The notes under the pieces: generated by a model | The model's database searches: none | What the model was told of the DNA's origin: nothing | The model's input: the letters and a program-made list of their open reading frames with translations, nothing else | Source of the DNA: Desulfovibrio subterraneus | GTDB taxonomy: Bacteria > Desulfobacterota > Desulfovibrionia > Desulfovibrionales > Desulfovibrionaceae | DNA length: 64,000 nucleotides | NCBI RefSeq assembly: GCF_013340285.1 | Contig: NZ_BLVO01000016.1 | Span: 423,021 to 487,020 of the forward strand | Direction: 5' to 3' | Part shown: positions 27,201-35,222 of the stretch, one piece after another | How the letters are laid out: every line of letters starts with the position of its first letter | How positions within the stretch are numbered: position 1 is the first letter of the stretch | Position numbers and translations under genes: made by a program

Positions 27201-30200
27201 CTTGCCGGCTTCAATGCCACGGATGAGCCCTTTGACACCGAACGCGACGTGGACAGCTGCTTCCGCGAACAGGTGGCGAAGACGCCGCAGGCCATGGCCA
27301 TGCGGGATCATACGGGGCAGGCCCTTTCGTATGCGCAGATGGATGCGCGGGTATCCGCCCTTGCCGCGCATCTTGCGGCGCAGGGACTTGGGAAGGGGCA
27401 GTATGCGGGCATCTGCTTTGACAGATCAGTGGAGATGATGCTCGGCGTCTTTGCCGTCATGCGTCTCGGCGCGATATATGTTCCACTTTCCGCCACGTTG
27501 CCGCAGGCCCGTCTGCAATCCATGTTCGAAGACCTTGGCGGATGCACGGTAATCACGGCTGCCCATCTGTCAGACCGGTTTGAAGGCTGCGGTCAGCAGG
27601 TGCTGGTGCCGGATATGGCATCCCTGCCCGCAGCGGAATGCGCCCCGCAGGATATTGCTCCTGATTCCGTGGCCTACACGCTGTTCACCTCCGGTTCCAC
27701 CGGAAGGCCCAAGGGCGTGCAGATAGAGCACCGCAGCCTGCGCAACCGCCTGCTGTGGATGCAGTCGCGCTTCCCCATCGGGCAGGGCGATGTCATTTTG
27801 CAGAAGACGACCATTTCGTTCGATGTCTCCATATGGGAGCTGTTCTGGTGGTCGTGGTGCGGTGCGGAGCTTGCCCTGCTGGAACCGGAAGGGGAAAAGA
27901 ACCCCGCGAAAATTGTTGCCGCCGTTGCCGCAAATCGCGTTACGGTGCTGCATTTTGTGCCCTCCATGCTTCGGGTATTTCTGGATTATCTTGAGGCCAA
28001 TCCGAAAGAGGTCGGCAGGCTTGCGAGCCTGCGCTACGTCTTTACCAGCGGCGAGGCACTGCCCGCAGACCTTGCAGAACGGTGGAATGCCCTGCTGCAG
28101 GCGGAGCTGCATAACCTCTACGGCCCCACGGAAGCGGCCATAGACGTAACGTGGTACCCCTGCACCGGCAGCATTACCCGCGCCGTTCCCATCGGCAGGC
28201 CTGTGAGCAACACCCGCCTGTATGTGCTTGATGCGCAGCGGCGGCCTGTCCCCCCCGGTGTGACCGGAGAGCTGTATATAAGCGGCATTCAGGTGGCCAG
28301 AGGCTACGTGAACCGGCCGGACCTGACGGAACGCAGCTTTTTGTCCGACCCGTTCTTCCCCGGCAGCCGTATGTACCGCACGGGCGACCTTGGCAGGTGG
28401 CTTGCGGACGGCAATGTCGAATACCTCGGCAGGAACGACGATCAGGTCAAGATTCGCGGTTTCCGCATCGAACTTGGTGAGGTGGAAGCTGCCCTGAACC
28501 GCTGCTCCGGCGTGTCGCAGGCCGTTGTGCGCGTCTGCCGTGTGGGCGGATACGACGCTCTGGAAGCCTTTGTGCTGCCCCATGCGGGTGCAGCGCTGAC
28601 GCTCGGACAACTGCGCACCGAGCTTGCGGCCATGCTGCCGGAATACATGCAGCCGTCGCTGTTCCGCCTTGCGGATGTCATTCCTCTCAGCCCCTCGGGC
28701 AAGGCCGATCGCAAGGCCATGCAGGGCAGATTGTTGCAGTCTCCGGCTGATTTTGTGCAAGCGGATGAAAGTCCGCTGCACGATGCCATTCGCAGTCTCT
28801 GGCACCGCGTGATGCCGGAAGTGGCGGTGGCCGACCCTGAGCTGGGATTCTTTGATGCGGGGGGCAATTCCCTGCTGCTGGTGCAGCTGCATGCCCTGCT
28901 GGAGGAGCACTGGCCTGGGGTGTTTTCTCTCGCGGGTCTGTTTGCGGACAGTTCCATCAGCAAGCAGGCACAGCGGATTGAGGCGAGCCGTACCGAGCAG
29001 GACCGTGTCGAACAGATTCGTGTACGTCAGGTTGCTCCGGCCACGACGCTGGCGGACCACCATGCCCCTGTGGCCATCATCGGTATGGCTGTGCGCGTGG
29101 GAGACTACGAAGACGCCGAGCGCTTCTGGGAAGACCTTGCAGGTGGGGTAGACAAGAACATTCCCCTGCCGGAAAGGCGGCAAAGGGAAGTGCGCCAGAT
29201 TTTCGAGGCCGTGGGCTATGCCTTTGATGCGGCAAAGCTGCGCGAGGCGGCGTATCTTGCAGATATTTCTTCGTTCGACCACAGGCGTTTCGGCCTTTCT
29301 CCCGGCGATGCAAGCATGCTGGACCCGAAGCAGCGCCTCTTTCTGGAAGTGGCAGCACAGGCCCTCGATGATGCGGGCTATGGCGGCGCAGCCCTTGAAA
29401 ACCGGAACGTGGGTACCTTTGTGGGTGCCAGCCCCTACAGACTGTTTCAGGATGCCGTCACCCGTGCATTCCCCGACCAGTCCGAGCAGATATATCTGCT
29501 GAACGTGCCTTCCAACGTGGTGGCGCGGTTGAGCTATCTCAAGAACTGGAGCGGGCCTGCGGCCACGGTGGATACGGCCTGCTCGTCGGTGCTCAAGGCT
29601 GTGCACGATGCCTGTCAGAGCCTGCGTTCGGGAGAAAGCTGCGTTGCGCTTGCGGGCGGGGTGCACACCATTGATCTGCCGGTGAAGAGCGACACGGCCT
29701 TCACCATCGAGGCTGCTTCCGGCAGGACAAGAACCTTTGATGCTGCGGCAGACGGCGTGGGAGCGGGTGAAGGCGCGGCAGTGTTCGTGCTCAAGCTGCT
29801 CGATGCGGCCGTGCGCGACAACGATGCCATTCATGCCGTCATCGCGGGCAGTGCCGTCAATCAGGATGGCCGCTCGTCCAGCATGGCAGCCCCCAACCCC
29901 GATGCACAGGCAGAGGTGATCACCCTTGCGGCCCGCAATGCCGGTGTTCCGCTTTCTGCCATGAGCTTTTTCGAGGCGCACGGCACGGCCACCGTGCTTG
30001 GCGACCCCGTGGAGGTGGAAGGGCTCACAACAGCCTTTGCCCGCGCCGGAGTGCGACCGGAACCCAAGGCCTTGATCGGCTCGGTGAAGGGCAACATAGG
30101 CCATCTGGATGCGGCCGCCGGTGCCGCCGGTCTTGCCAAGGCCGTGCTGTCTCTCCGCAAGGGCCTTGTGCCCCCGCAGCCGCACTTTGCATCGCCCAAT

Positions 30201-33200
30201 CCCCATATCGATTTTGACGCGGCTCCGGTGCGGGTGGCCCGCTCGCTTGAGCCGCTGGCCCCGTATGGCAGGCCGTGGCATTGCGGTGTCAGCTCCTTCG
30301 GGTTGAGCGGCGTGAATACGCACATTGTCCTTAGAGAATATGGGGGACACGGAGAAGACGAGGAGCATGCCCCGCAGCCGGAAACCCCAGGCATGTGGTA
30401 CTGCGTTCCCCTTTCCGCAGGCAGCGAGGCCGGTTTGCGCGCATACTGCCGTAATCTGCGTGATGCCCTTGTCCGCAACGGGCAGGTGTCGTTGCATGCC
30501 GTGGCCGCAACGCTTGTTGCAGGGCGTGAACATTTGAATGTGCGCGCCGCGTTCGTGGTGGATTCCGTCGCGGCACTGGTGGAGCAGCTTGGCGGTGACA
30601 TCCGTCCTGTGCACTGCGGCAGGGAAAGGCAGTCGGGCGTGCAGATCGTTGGTTTTGCCGGGCAGGCCGCAGCCGAGACCATTGCGCAGGCCTATCTGCA
30701 GGGGGCAACTCCCCTCTGGCCGGAAGACGTGCCTCTGCATCGCGTGCATCTGCCTGCAACGCCTTTTGACCGGACAAGCCTGTGGCCCCGATTTGCCGAT
30801 ACGGTGCTTTCCGCTCCTGTGGAAACCCCCGACGGCATGGCCTATTCGGTGGCCATTGACCGTGCGGATTTCTGGCCCGTGGCCGAGCACCGGTTGCAGG
30901 GCATTCCCACGCTGGTGGGCATGGGTATGGCAGAGCTTGCTGGCAAGGCGCTGGGATCAAGCAGCCTTGTCATGGAAGACCTGCGCTGGAAGCGCCTTGT
31001 CACCCATGAAGAAGGCAGCAGGGCCACCCTGTTTGTGAAACCGCAGGGTGCAGGGTTTGCGCTCAGCCTGCGGCATGGCAGAAACGGAGAATGGGATACG
31101 GCTGTAAGCGCCACGGCGTATATCGGGGCCGCTCCGGCCTCCGTGCTGGATGTCGCCGCATTGCGCAGCTTTATGCATGAGCAGGCTCCGGAAGGCGGGG
31201 CTGCACCTGTGACCATCGGCAGGCGCTGGCACTGCCGCGAGGAACTGCTGGTGTCGGAAGACGGCTCGGCACTGCTGGCCCGCCTGTCGTTGCCGGAAGA
31301 ATTCCGGCACGACATGTACACCTACAAATGGCATCCCGCCATGATGGATATTGCCGCAAGCCTTGCCTTGCATGGCGCGCCCGGCTTCATCCCCGCGCAA
31401 TGCGGACAGATGAGGCTGCATAAACCGCTGCCTGCCGTTGTCTGCGCATATGTGCGCATAACCGAGCGGCTTTCGGGCATGATTACGGCAGACTGCACCA
31501 TAACGGACAGTGCCGGAGTGGTGCTGGTTGAGATGCGGGGGCTTGTCTTTATGTCTCCGCACTTGCCCCTGCACATGTCTGGTGAATTATCTGGTGAAGT
31601 GCTTGGTGAAATCCCTGCCGAAATTCCCGCAGCAGCGGCGCAGAGCAGACCACGGCCGGAACCGGAACTGTATGAGCTTGGCTGGCAGAGAGTCCGTCCG
31701 GAACCGGCATTCCCGCCTGCACAGGGCAGGCTGCTGGTGCTGGACGCAATTGGGTGCGCAGTGGCTGGTATAGATGGAGATAAGGCTGTCGCGCGCTACA
31801 GTGCGCTGCGCGATTCGCTCGTGGCAGCGGCGGACAGTGTGCAGGCGTTCCCGCAAGAACGCGAGGCCCAACAGTCTCTTGCCGCGACAATAGTACACGA
31901 TGGAGTGGACCGCATTGTCTGCCTGCTCCCCGACGATGCCTGCGCATGGAGTTTCGGCAGTCTGATGCGCGAAGTGGCCCGTGCCGGTCTGCGCCGTCCT
32001 GTACATATCACGGCGGTGGGGAACGGCGCCCTTGCCCCCTGCACAGACTTCACGGATTGTACGGACGATCCGGACCGCATGTGTGTGGCAGGCGGTCATC
32101 CGGCCACGCCGGAACATGCTCTGGCCCTCGGGCTGCTCCTGTCGCTGAAGCAGGAAGAACCACTTATCGGCACGGCGTATGCGGAGCTGGAATCCTCCCG
32201 TCCCGAATCCGTTGCCGCATTCATGGCCTCGCTCGGGCATATGGACGGAGCGTATCGCGTCAGTGCCGACGGGGATATTCTGGTCGGACGGCTCGAACGG
32301 GCCGGTGTTCCTTCATCCGGCTGCAGCGTGCCTGAAGGTTGTATCGTGCCTGAATGTCGCATCGCATCTGACGGCTGCGTCGTCATCACGGGCGGCCTTG
32401 GCGGCATGGGGCTGACGCTGGCGGAGCAGATCACTTCACAAACCGGTGCACAGGTGGTGTTGCTGCACCGCGGCACAGCATCTGCCTCCGGCCTGCCGTA
32501 TGCTACCTACCAGTGTGATGTCACGGATGCCGGACAGCTTGCCGAGACGTTTGGCTGCATCCGCCGCGAAATAGGCCCTGTGCAGGGCATCATTCACGCA
32601 GCAGGTGTTGCCGGTGACGGGTTCCTTGTCACCAAGGAACGCGATGCCTATGAGGCGGTGCTTGCGCCCAAGGTCACCGGAACATGGAACCTGCATCACG
32701 AAACCCTGCAGGACAATCTGCGGTTCTTTGTGCTGGCATCGTCCCGCACATCGCTGGTAGGCGCACCCGGCCAGTGCGACTATACGGGGGCCAATGCCTT
32801 TTTGAACAGCTTTGCCGCCTACCGCAGGCAGCTTAACCTGCCCGCTCTTGCCCTGTGTTGGAACACGTGGTCCGGCGTGGGCATGGCGGCGCGGCTGCAT
32901 TCGGCCAGCGATGGTCATACGCTGGCGCCCGAACAGGCCTTCGGGGTGCTGGAAAGGGCCCTTGCCTGCTCTTCGGGGCTGGCAGTGGTGGCCATGTCTG
33001 ACGAAGATGTGGCCTCGTACCGACTGGCGTCATGGTCAGCGGAACACGAACTGCCTGCCGGCGGCATTGCTTCCGCCGAACAGCATGCGGTTCAGAGCGC
33101 TGGGGCAGATACCGCGCCTGTGGTGGCCGGTGCGCATGCAGAGGCCGAACTGCTTGCCATATTCAAGGACTGCCTCGGCTATGATGCGGAACTGTCCCGG

Positions 33201-35222
33201 GAGGACGACTTCTTTGATCTCGGCGGCGATTCCATCTCCGGCACCCGTATCGTGAGCAGGGTGGACAAGGCCTTCGGCATCAAGGCCAGCGTCATCGATC
33301 TGCTGGAAAGTGATACCCTCGGCGATTTCATGGACAGGGTCCTTGCAGAGTTGAAGAAGGCTGCCGGAACGGAGCCCGCAAAGGCACCGGCACAGGTGGG
33401 GCCTGTTCCCGCTCCTGTGCGTGAAAAATACCCTGTGGGCCGCGAACAGCTTTCCATCCTGTATGCGGACCTGCTGGGTGATTCCCATCTGGGCTACAAC
33501 CTGCCCGCCTTCCTGAAGCTGCCGGATAATCTGGACAAAAAACGTCTGGAAGAGGCCATCGCCACGCTGATCGAGCGGCATGAGGTGCTGCGTACCTCCT
33601 TCTGCGATTTTGAAACGGAACATCCGCAGATGGTGGTGCATGCCTTTGATGGCTTCACGCTGGAGGAATCGCATATACCCGATCTGTCCCGCAAGGATGC
33701 CTTCATCACCCCCTTCGATCTGAAAAGGGAGCGGGGCTTCAGGGTCCGGCTGCTCGTGGTGGGCGGCAGGGAGAACATTCTGTTCTACGACATCCATCAC
33801 GCGCTGGCGGATGGCAGAACCATATCCCTTATCAACACAGAGCTTTTCAGGCTGTATCATGGCAAGGAGCTGGCTCCGGTAACCCTGCAGCAGAAGGATA
33901 TGGCGTGGTACCAGTTCACGCAGGATAACAGCGCAGACAGGGAATACTGGCTGAGCCTGTTCAGCAGCGGCATTCCCCGGCTTGATCTGCCTGCGGATTT
34001 CCCGAGGCCGCCGGTGCACACAAACCGCGGGGGCATGCACGAATTCGCGCTTTCTCCCGAACTGGTTTCCGGCATCAGGGCGCTGGCCCGGCGTGAGGGT
34101 GCGACCAACTACCACATCGTGCTCACGGCGTGGGCGTTGCTGGCCCATATGTATGCGAAGACGGACGATGTGGTCATCGCCATTACCGTGGACAGCCGGG
34201 GTGAGCACCTCAACACGGCGGGCATGCTGGCATCGCTGCTGCCCCTGCGGTTTGCCGTGGACAGCGGCGGAACCCTGAATCAGCTGCTGGCGGAAAGCCG
34301 CCGCGTAAGCAACGACGGCCTGCGGCACAGCGCCTACATTCTCAACAATCTGCTCACGGACCTGCACCCGCCGGTTTCCCCTGGCAGGTCGCTGCTTTCG
34401 GAAGTCATCCTTTCCTACATGAATTTCGAGTTTGCCAGCGGCGAGGCCGAACTGTTCGAAGCCCTGCGCTTTACCAAGGGAGCCAGCAAGACGGACCTTT
34501 CCATCTTCGCCAGCGATACGGGAGAGATCATCAGCTTTGCGCTGGAATATTATGCGGACCTGTTCAGGCATGAAACCGTTGTCCGCATGGGGCATAACCT
34601 TGTGCGCATTCTTGAAGCCATGGTGGCCTGCGGCAGCGATGAGCCTGTGGTTGCAGCGGTGGCGCTAGAGCCGCTCCCCGCAGCCGCAGTCGGGGTTGCT
34701 GCCGGTGTTGATGGTTCTGGGACACCGCCGGTCCAGCGGCCCCTGTCGCCGGAGCTTCATGCGGCAGTGAAGGCGTACGCGGCACGGCATGGCGAGCCTG
34801 TCTCCATGGTGGTGCTTGCCACCTTCGGGGCGTTGCTGAGCCGGGTGACGGGGCAGGAACGGTTTGTACTGGAAGTCGGGCAGCCGGAGCCGTGCATGGT
34901 GTCCTTTGTGGTTATGGAAGATACGGAGTTTGCCGAGCTGCTTGCCGCAATCGGTACCCACCTGCGCAGTGGCGGCAGCCCGCAGGTGCATGAGCAATCC
35001 TCCCTGCGTATCGGCTTCGTCGCATGTAACGGAAATGCTCCGGCAAGCGGCATGTGCGCCGGGGAACAGCGATACGATCTGTTCTGCACCGTGCACGAGG
35101 GCGCAGACGCCATGACCCTGTGTTTTGAATACGATGCGCAGAAGCTGGCAGCAGAGACGGTGCAGGACTGGCTGGGCTATTTTACGCTCTTCCTTGAAGG
35201 CATAACCATGGAAAATGCATGA
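18234..35222 (+). CDS. Hybrid NRPS-PKS megasynthase, 5662 residues
   Basis: Domains (approximate residues, active site). C1 10-450 (SHIVMDG, first His replaced by Ser). A1 463-939 (TSGSTGRPKG; pocket code DASTIAAVCK, Tyr/aromatic-like). T1 Ser979. C2 1033-1409 (HHIVGDG). T2 Ser1479, no A. E 1541-1979 (HHLVLDV, ESHGR, NYLG). C3 2006-2433 (HHLLMDG). T3 Ser2501, no A. C4 2553-2983 (HHIIFDG). A2 3003-3500 (code DVWHFSLIDK, Ser). T4 Ser3546. KS 3610-4036 (Cys3783 in DTACSS; EAHGTA and GNIGH histidines), no AT. DH 4203-4449 (EHRLQGIP, HPAMMD). KR 4483-4939 (GGLGGMG, DYTGAN). T5 Ser5000. C5 5066-5469 (HHALADG). Finally a C-terminal half of a C domain, 5499-5656, without HHxxxDG. The N-terminal C1 suggests acyl or upstream donor input. 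Overlaps the next synthetase gene by 4 bases (ATGA). Confidence 0.95.
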   Translation: MKDIELDGDLAVLIPFTSGQKELWLSCQASLSGYSEVVNLARFRVGCLASPDLLRQAVRFALRHTPLLNASIITHGAEPYFAAGTGLEPDVRFLDFSKHENPERAVKEYLTVFFEEPVDSDCLIRYALIHTGKNESTLAFKSSHIVMDGLGSFFHAAFLADIYHALAQGQEPDFGEPCAFDEVYRKECAHRESSRFEKDMAYWRAHLERLPEKRIFRARPGYPDMLGNTRFDKYAFSDETSSRIERYLADNSLTPNVYFTALHALVVSFMTGEKEIVIQTPVAYGERKVPARRQGSQIAMPPVLADLRKHETFGELCADIVAQNGQFYRHILTPYQLAMRELPHKNLSFVADTFTNFLPGTPKGSPSFPILEAFQWHSEKEPTLFGGMIMRETETGRFSITVRSCRNHFSRQDAERYVRRLELLTEQLAAGVEVPQLTYLLEEEARELAVWQRGERRDYAVATMHDLFDAVAGRFARHPAVRDEQGSVLAYADVQEYSRMCAAWLADNGVTPGDVVAVMAGRCINLPEIVLGILRCGAVYLPVDPKASEDRLSYILADAGAVFTVDPADLSYRTVPQAGSSPEMTWQAPAVSPESPAYLIYTSGSTGRPKGVVAPHAGFVNMIQGQMETFGITDVDRVLQFAPLIFDASLSEMFMALHAGACLYPVSDASRNEPWGLRQYMADNRISVVTFPPSYLHLFDREFFPGLRVLITAGEPPVAADALHHAATLDYFNAYGPTEACVCASMKRVAPDEPLPITSGRPIPNGTAYVLDAEGRALPAGMVGELWIGGAGVALGYHGNAELTGARFRPLPELGEPRAYATGDLALWSVQGEIVLVGRADDQVKIRGNRVELGEAAFLLERCPGVSQAAVLVVRDASDQPALAAFLVLHAGSTAETVVAWCRENLPAYMIPSFWHEVPAMPMTPTGKVDRNALKKQLKVSRADSAQQELDPQLRALCDQALGVACRPEVSFFDQGGNSLTAMGLLHAIRTTFTVDIAFRQFVTCDTLYALQTMVREAVPQGPTGGTDEAGLSSPQFRVWAYQQANYGSIDYNMPLILDIRGEQAAAFLDAFRQAVNGQELLCCTIAGDVDRPRFVRSGRSVPLHMTDFADAESAMRHFDGRIHIPFDLRAELPVRLEAARLPGNTFLLLVLMHHIVGDGESLELLQDNALRILHGETPAKGQLSTQVAFCRREEEYRRSDAHKADKAYWEGMSGETAALPFVRNRSGAMVGLPVPAALMEGLDGFARRTGTGVLAVFTSLVARFLCSRYGVDSLRIGIPVGLRETQEEFRTSGFFVNTVPLLIRSGRADEGSDIEAVVRDVAGQLRDGVARSRYCPIMPMPEVLVTQVHQEDRVEPGLSLRQKEPRLRASKFSASFILRTGVHAGVFLEHDMGSIPDGDSLLRQLLEAMAEYLADHLKDHLADHLKDQLADCQADHLAFNGNAGTPLSPVEALAGIWQEVLHSAPEAQSDFFRYGGDSIKAIQITGSLLRQGITGLAAADFLRTPNFGDLCALLERAGELATAGTVDSPDKVAYRQPQAGSLIPLLPIQHALVHGHPEHWKHYFMALPLALEAGVTREGIQAWLASLPERFESLRLAFSPDGARLLPVPQTVCLHEGFTPAADSLSLFRAMARAVFAGLDPEAGRTFGAALAEQDGERFLLLAGHHLVLDVISLDILRRDLLAHCQGGERAGERFGMATRAVEMDRLVAEGSFPSEEERLFWESVCDTPHGTLAGLLNGPDAGNTDDGRPPQGQDLGADRQGRGAGDRIYLTRSLSGFRSDYSQSPLSDILAALSCALHGQGQGQTQTQTQTRPVFVTLESHGRDALLPGFDASLSLGWFTALCPMPIVPSVSVHEARKGVQPWIKEHFTARNSNAYGYLRLKDPARFAVDARICLNYLGTVASGTGSKATTQMSLAVPGAISELLHPDFVPDSPLELSAYFDEAGTLHLGAYFSPCDLSQEWVDGLMGRMTEALASLPAYSPPVSAGVQARIGELCRCTPEEIEAIRLPDVCHEPMLYQALTPDQGSYTQQVSFHLRGDVQDFLLLSAWNRVVDRHESLRSLYPMPHAGEFYRVVMRHGRLGAEYHDLSHLPAPMAAESMARLLLEQRERGFDLAAGPLLRSQLFRLDADRVVVSWCFHHLLMDGWCIGILMHELLSEHARLAGRPIGRSAEALPPAVPLAEYGRWRTLFDEEAARAYWSSLLDGFVPLTGIAEGYSAQDAGEPETLERDIDASLTAALQEAAAAASITLPVLVQSVWALLLGVENGYRRDVVFGLVTSGRPAEVPGIDRAVGLFIQTLPLRVRWSEDAMFADVLADVKEQSLQQMRHGYLPLAEMGRNLLDHLMVFENYPFDPVLDGGRLEMLKVEGYEKIPYPLGISVIPGASLRFRFLYDPGSMSAERVQALQERLFAALQRVAASLEIPCGALEACIRDGAALPVSEKAAESFAGHAVSVQPVAEAPECGAGADIESVVMESYAAVLDCPIASAEEDFFLLGGNSLLAMRLLAQLSKQLSVKVSVGDILTFCTPRSLAAHIASVKDQEASVAARIPLLPERDVYPLSSSQQRMWFLQRLHEDGRVYLIPFAARLFAPVDRAVLQQALLLVEERHSALRLRVSADTPEQRFAASGSLQLEYHELPDAGACVQAARVVLPMAFGFDNPLVRVALYQSPEGTSVLAFCFHHIIFDGWSSEVFLRDLNRAYEAVMNGSTPAWEPLDIDYVSYAEWGATQESPDFAAMRQDLLPLPERLPLPLDMPRPAVQDYAGGVHVFALRPEQVQGLRRYVAEQGCTLFPALLALVKVFLFRHTGQPDIVIGCTAANREHDQVQNMIGLFVNTLAVRTMLDAQRDFTTLVHQEQAVLQRALAAQSYPFEKVIDVLGVERNLSRNPLFDVFVALEDASWAVYDRDPLRMEAVSVPHNTSKFDLSLYFRETAPDCFEVHLEYCTELFREDTIRAMGERLSVLLDDVLQRPAAPLHALAVMPERETALLAGFNATDEPFDTERDVDSCFREQVAKTPQAMAMRDHTGQALSYAQMDARVSALAAHLAAQGLGKGQYAGICFDRSVEMMLGVFAVMRLGAIYVPLSATLPQARLQSMFEDLGGCTVITAAHLSDRFEGCGQQVLVPDMASLPAAECAPQDIAPDSVAYTLFTSGSTGRPKGVQIEHRSLRNRLLWMQSRFPIGQGDVILQKTTISFDVSIWELFWWSWCGAELALLEPEGEKNPAKIVAAVAANRVTVLHFVPSMLRVFLDYLEANPKEVGRLASLRYVFTSGEALPADLAERWNALLQAELHNLYGPTEAAIDVTWYPCTGSITRAVPIGRPVSNTRLYVLDAQRRPVPPGVTGELYISGIQVARGYVNRPDLTERSFLSDPFFPGSRMYRTGDLGRWLADGNVEYLGRNDDQVKIRGFRIELGEVEAALNRCSGVSQAVVRVCRVGGYDALEAFVLPHAGAALTLGQLRTELAAMLPEYMQPSLFRLADVIPLSPSGKADRKAMQGRLLQSPADFVQADESPLHDAIRSLWHRVMPEVAVADPELGFFDAGGNSLLLVQLHALLEEHWPGVFSLAGLFADSSISKQAQRIEASRTEQDRVEQIRVRQVAPATTLADHHAPVAIIGMAVRVGDYEDAERFWEDLAGGVDKNIPLPERRQREVRQIFEAVGYAFDAAKLREAAYLADISSFDHRRFGLSPGDASMLDPKQRLFLEVAAQALDDAGYGGAALENRNVGTFVGASPYRLFQDAVTRAFPDQSEQIYLLNVPSNVVARLSYLKNWSGPAATVDTACSSVLKAVHDACQSLRSGESCVALAGGVHTIDLPVKSDTAFTIEAASGRTRTFDAAADGVGAGEGAAVFVLKLLDAAVRDNDAIHAVIAGSAVNQDGRSSSMAAPNPDAQAEVITLAARNAGVPLSAMSFFEAHGTATVLGDPVEVEGLTTAFARAGVRPEPKALIGSVKGNIGHLDAAAGAAGLAKAVLSLRKGLVPPQPHFASPNPHIDFDAAPVRVARSLEPLAPYGRPWHCGVSSFGLSGVNTHIVLREYGGHGEDEEHAPQPETPGMWYCVPLSAGSEAGLRAYCRNLRDALVRNGQVSLHAVAATLVAGREHLNVRAAFVVDSVAALVEQLGGDIRPVHCGRERQSGVQIVGFAGQAAAETIAQAYLQGATPLWPEDVPLHRVHLPATPFDRTSLWPRFADTVLSAPVETPDGMAYSVAIDRADFWPVAEHRLQGIPTLVGMGMAELAGKALGSSSLVMEDLRWKRLVTHEEGSRATLFVKPQGAGFALSLRHGRNGEWDTAVSATAYIGAAPASVLDVAALRSFMHEQAPEGGAAPVTIGRRWHCREELLVSEDGSALLARLSLPEEFRHDMYTYKWHPAMMDIAASLALHGAPGFIPAQCGQMRLHKPLPAVVCAYVRITERLSGMITADCTITDSAGVVLVEMRGLVFMSPHLPLHMSGELSGEVLGEIPAEIPAAAAQSRPRPEPELYELGWQRVRPEPAFPPAQGRLLVLDAIGCAVAGIDGDKAVARYSALRDSLVAAADSVQAFPQEREAQQSLAATIVHDGVDRIVCLLPDDACAWSFGSLMREVARAGLRRPVHITAVGNGALAPCTDFTDCTDDPDRMCVAGGHPATPEHALALGLLLSLKQEEPLIGTAYAELESSRPESVAAFMASLGHMDGAYRVSADGDILVGRLERAGVPSSGCSVPEGCIVPECRIASDGCVVITGGLGGMGLTLAEQITSQTGAQVVLLHRGTASASGLPYATYQCDVTDAGQLAETFGCIRREIGPVQGIIHAAGVAGDGFLVTKERDAYEAVLAPKVTGTWNLHHETLQDNLRFFVLASSRTSLVGAPGQCDYTGANAFLNSFAAYRRQLNLPALALCWNTWSGVGMAARLHSASDGHTLAPEQAFGVLERALACSSGLAVVAMSDEDVASYRLASWSAEHELPAGGIASAEQHAVQSAGADTAPVVAGAHAEAELLAIFKDCLGYDAELSREDDFFDLGGDSISGTRIVSRVDKAFGIKASVIDLLESDTLGDFMDRVLAELKKAAGTEPAKAPAQVGPVPAPVREKYPVGREQLSILYADLLGDSHLGYNLPAFLKLPDNLDKKRLEEAIATLIERHEVLRTSFCDFETEHPQMVVHAFDGFTLEESHIPDLSRKDAFITPFDLKRERGFRVRLLVVGGRENILFYDIHHALADGRTISLINTELFRLYHGKELAPVTLQQKDMAWYQFTQDNSADREYWLSLFSSGIPRLDLPADFPRPPVHTNRGGMHEFALSPELVSGIRALARREGATNYHIVLTAWALLAHMYAKTDDVVIAITVDSRGEHLNTAGMLASLLPLRFAVDSGGTLNQLLAESRRVSNDGLRHSAYILNNLLTDLHPPVSPGRSLLSEVILSYMNFEFASGEAELFEALRFTKGASKTDLSIFASDTGEIISFALEYYADLFRHETVVRMGHNLVRILEAMVACGSDEPVVAAVALEPLPAAAVGVAAGVDGSGTPPVQRPLSPELHAAVKAYAARHGEPVSMVVLATFGALLSRVTGQERFVLEVGQPEPCMVSFVVMEDTEFAELLAAIGTHLRSGGSPQVHEQSSLRIGFVACNGNAPASGMCAGEQRYDLFCTVHEGADAMTLCFEYDAQKLAAETVQDWLGYFTLFLEGITMENA
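22473..22544 (+). repeat. Three 24-bp repeats in the C2-T2 linker of the NRPS
   Basis: Three 24-base units (22473, 22497, 22521) encoding LADHLKDH, LADHLKDQ and LADCQADH, residues 1414-1437. They occupy the place where an adenylation domain would normally stand between condensation and carrier domains. The peptide is predicted to be an amphipathic, charged helix. Confidence 0.9.

Noticed and set aside
30390-30830. A reduced or hidden acyltransferase after the KS
   Set aside because: The 150 or so residues after the KS contain no GHSxG or HAFH/YASH motif and end in an LPATPFDRTSLWP linker like those that follow AT-less ketosynthases.
27570-30890. Very long open frame (over 1100 codons) antisense to the NRPS A2-KS region
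   Set aside because: High-GC coding DNA with few antisense stops; composition is His/Arg/Gly-rich with no domain, and the plus strand carries intact C, A, T and KS motifs in frame.
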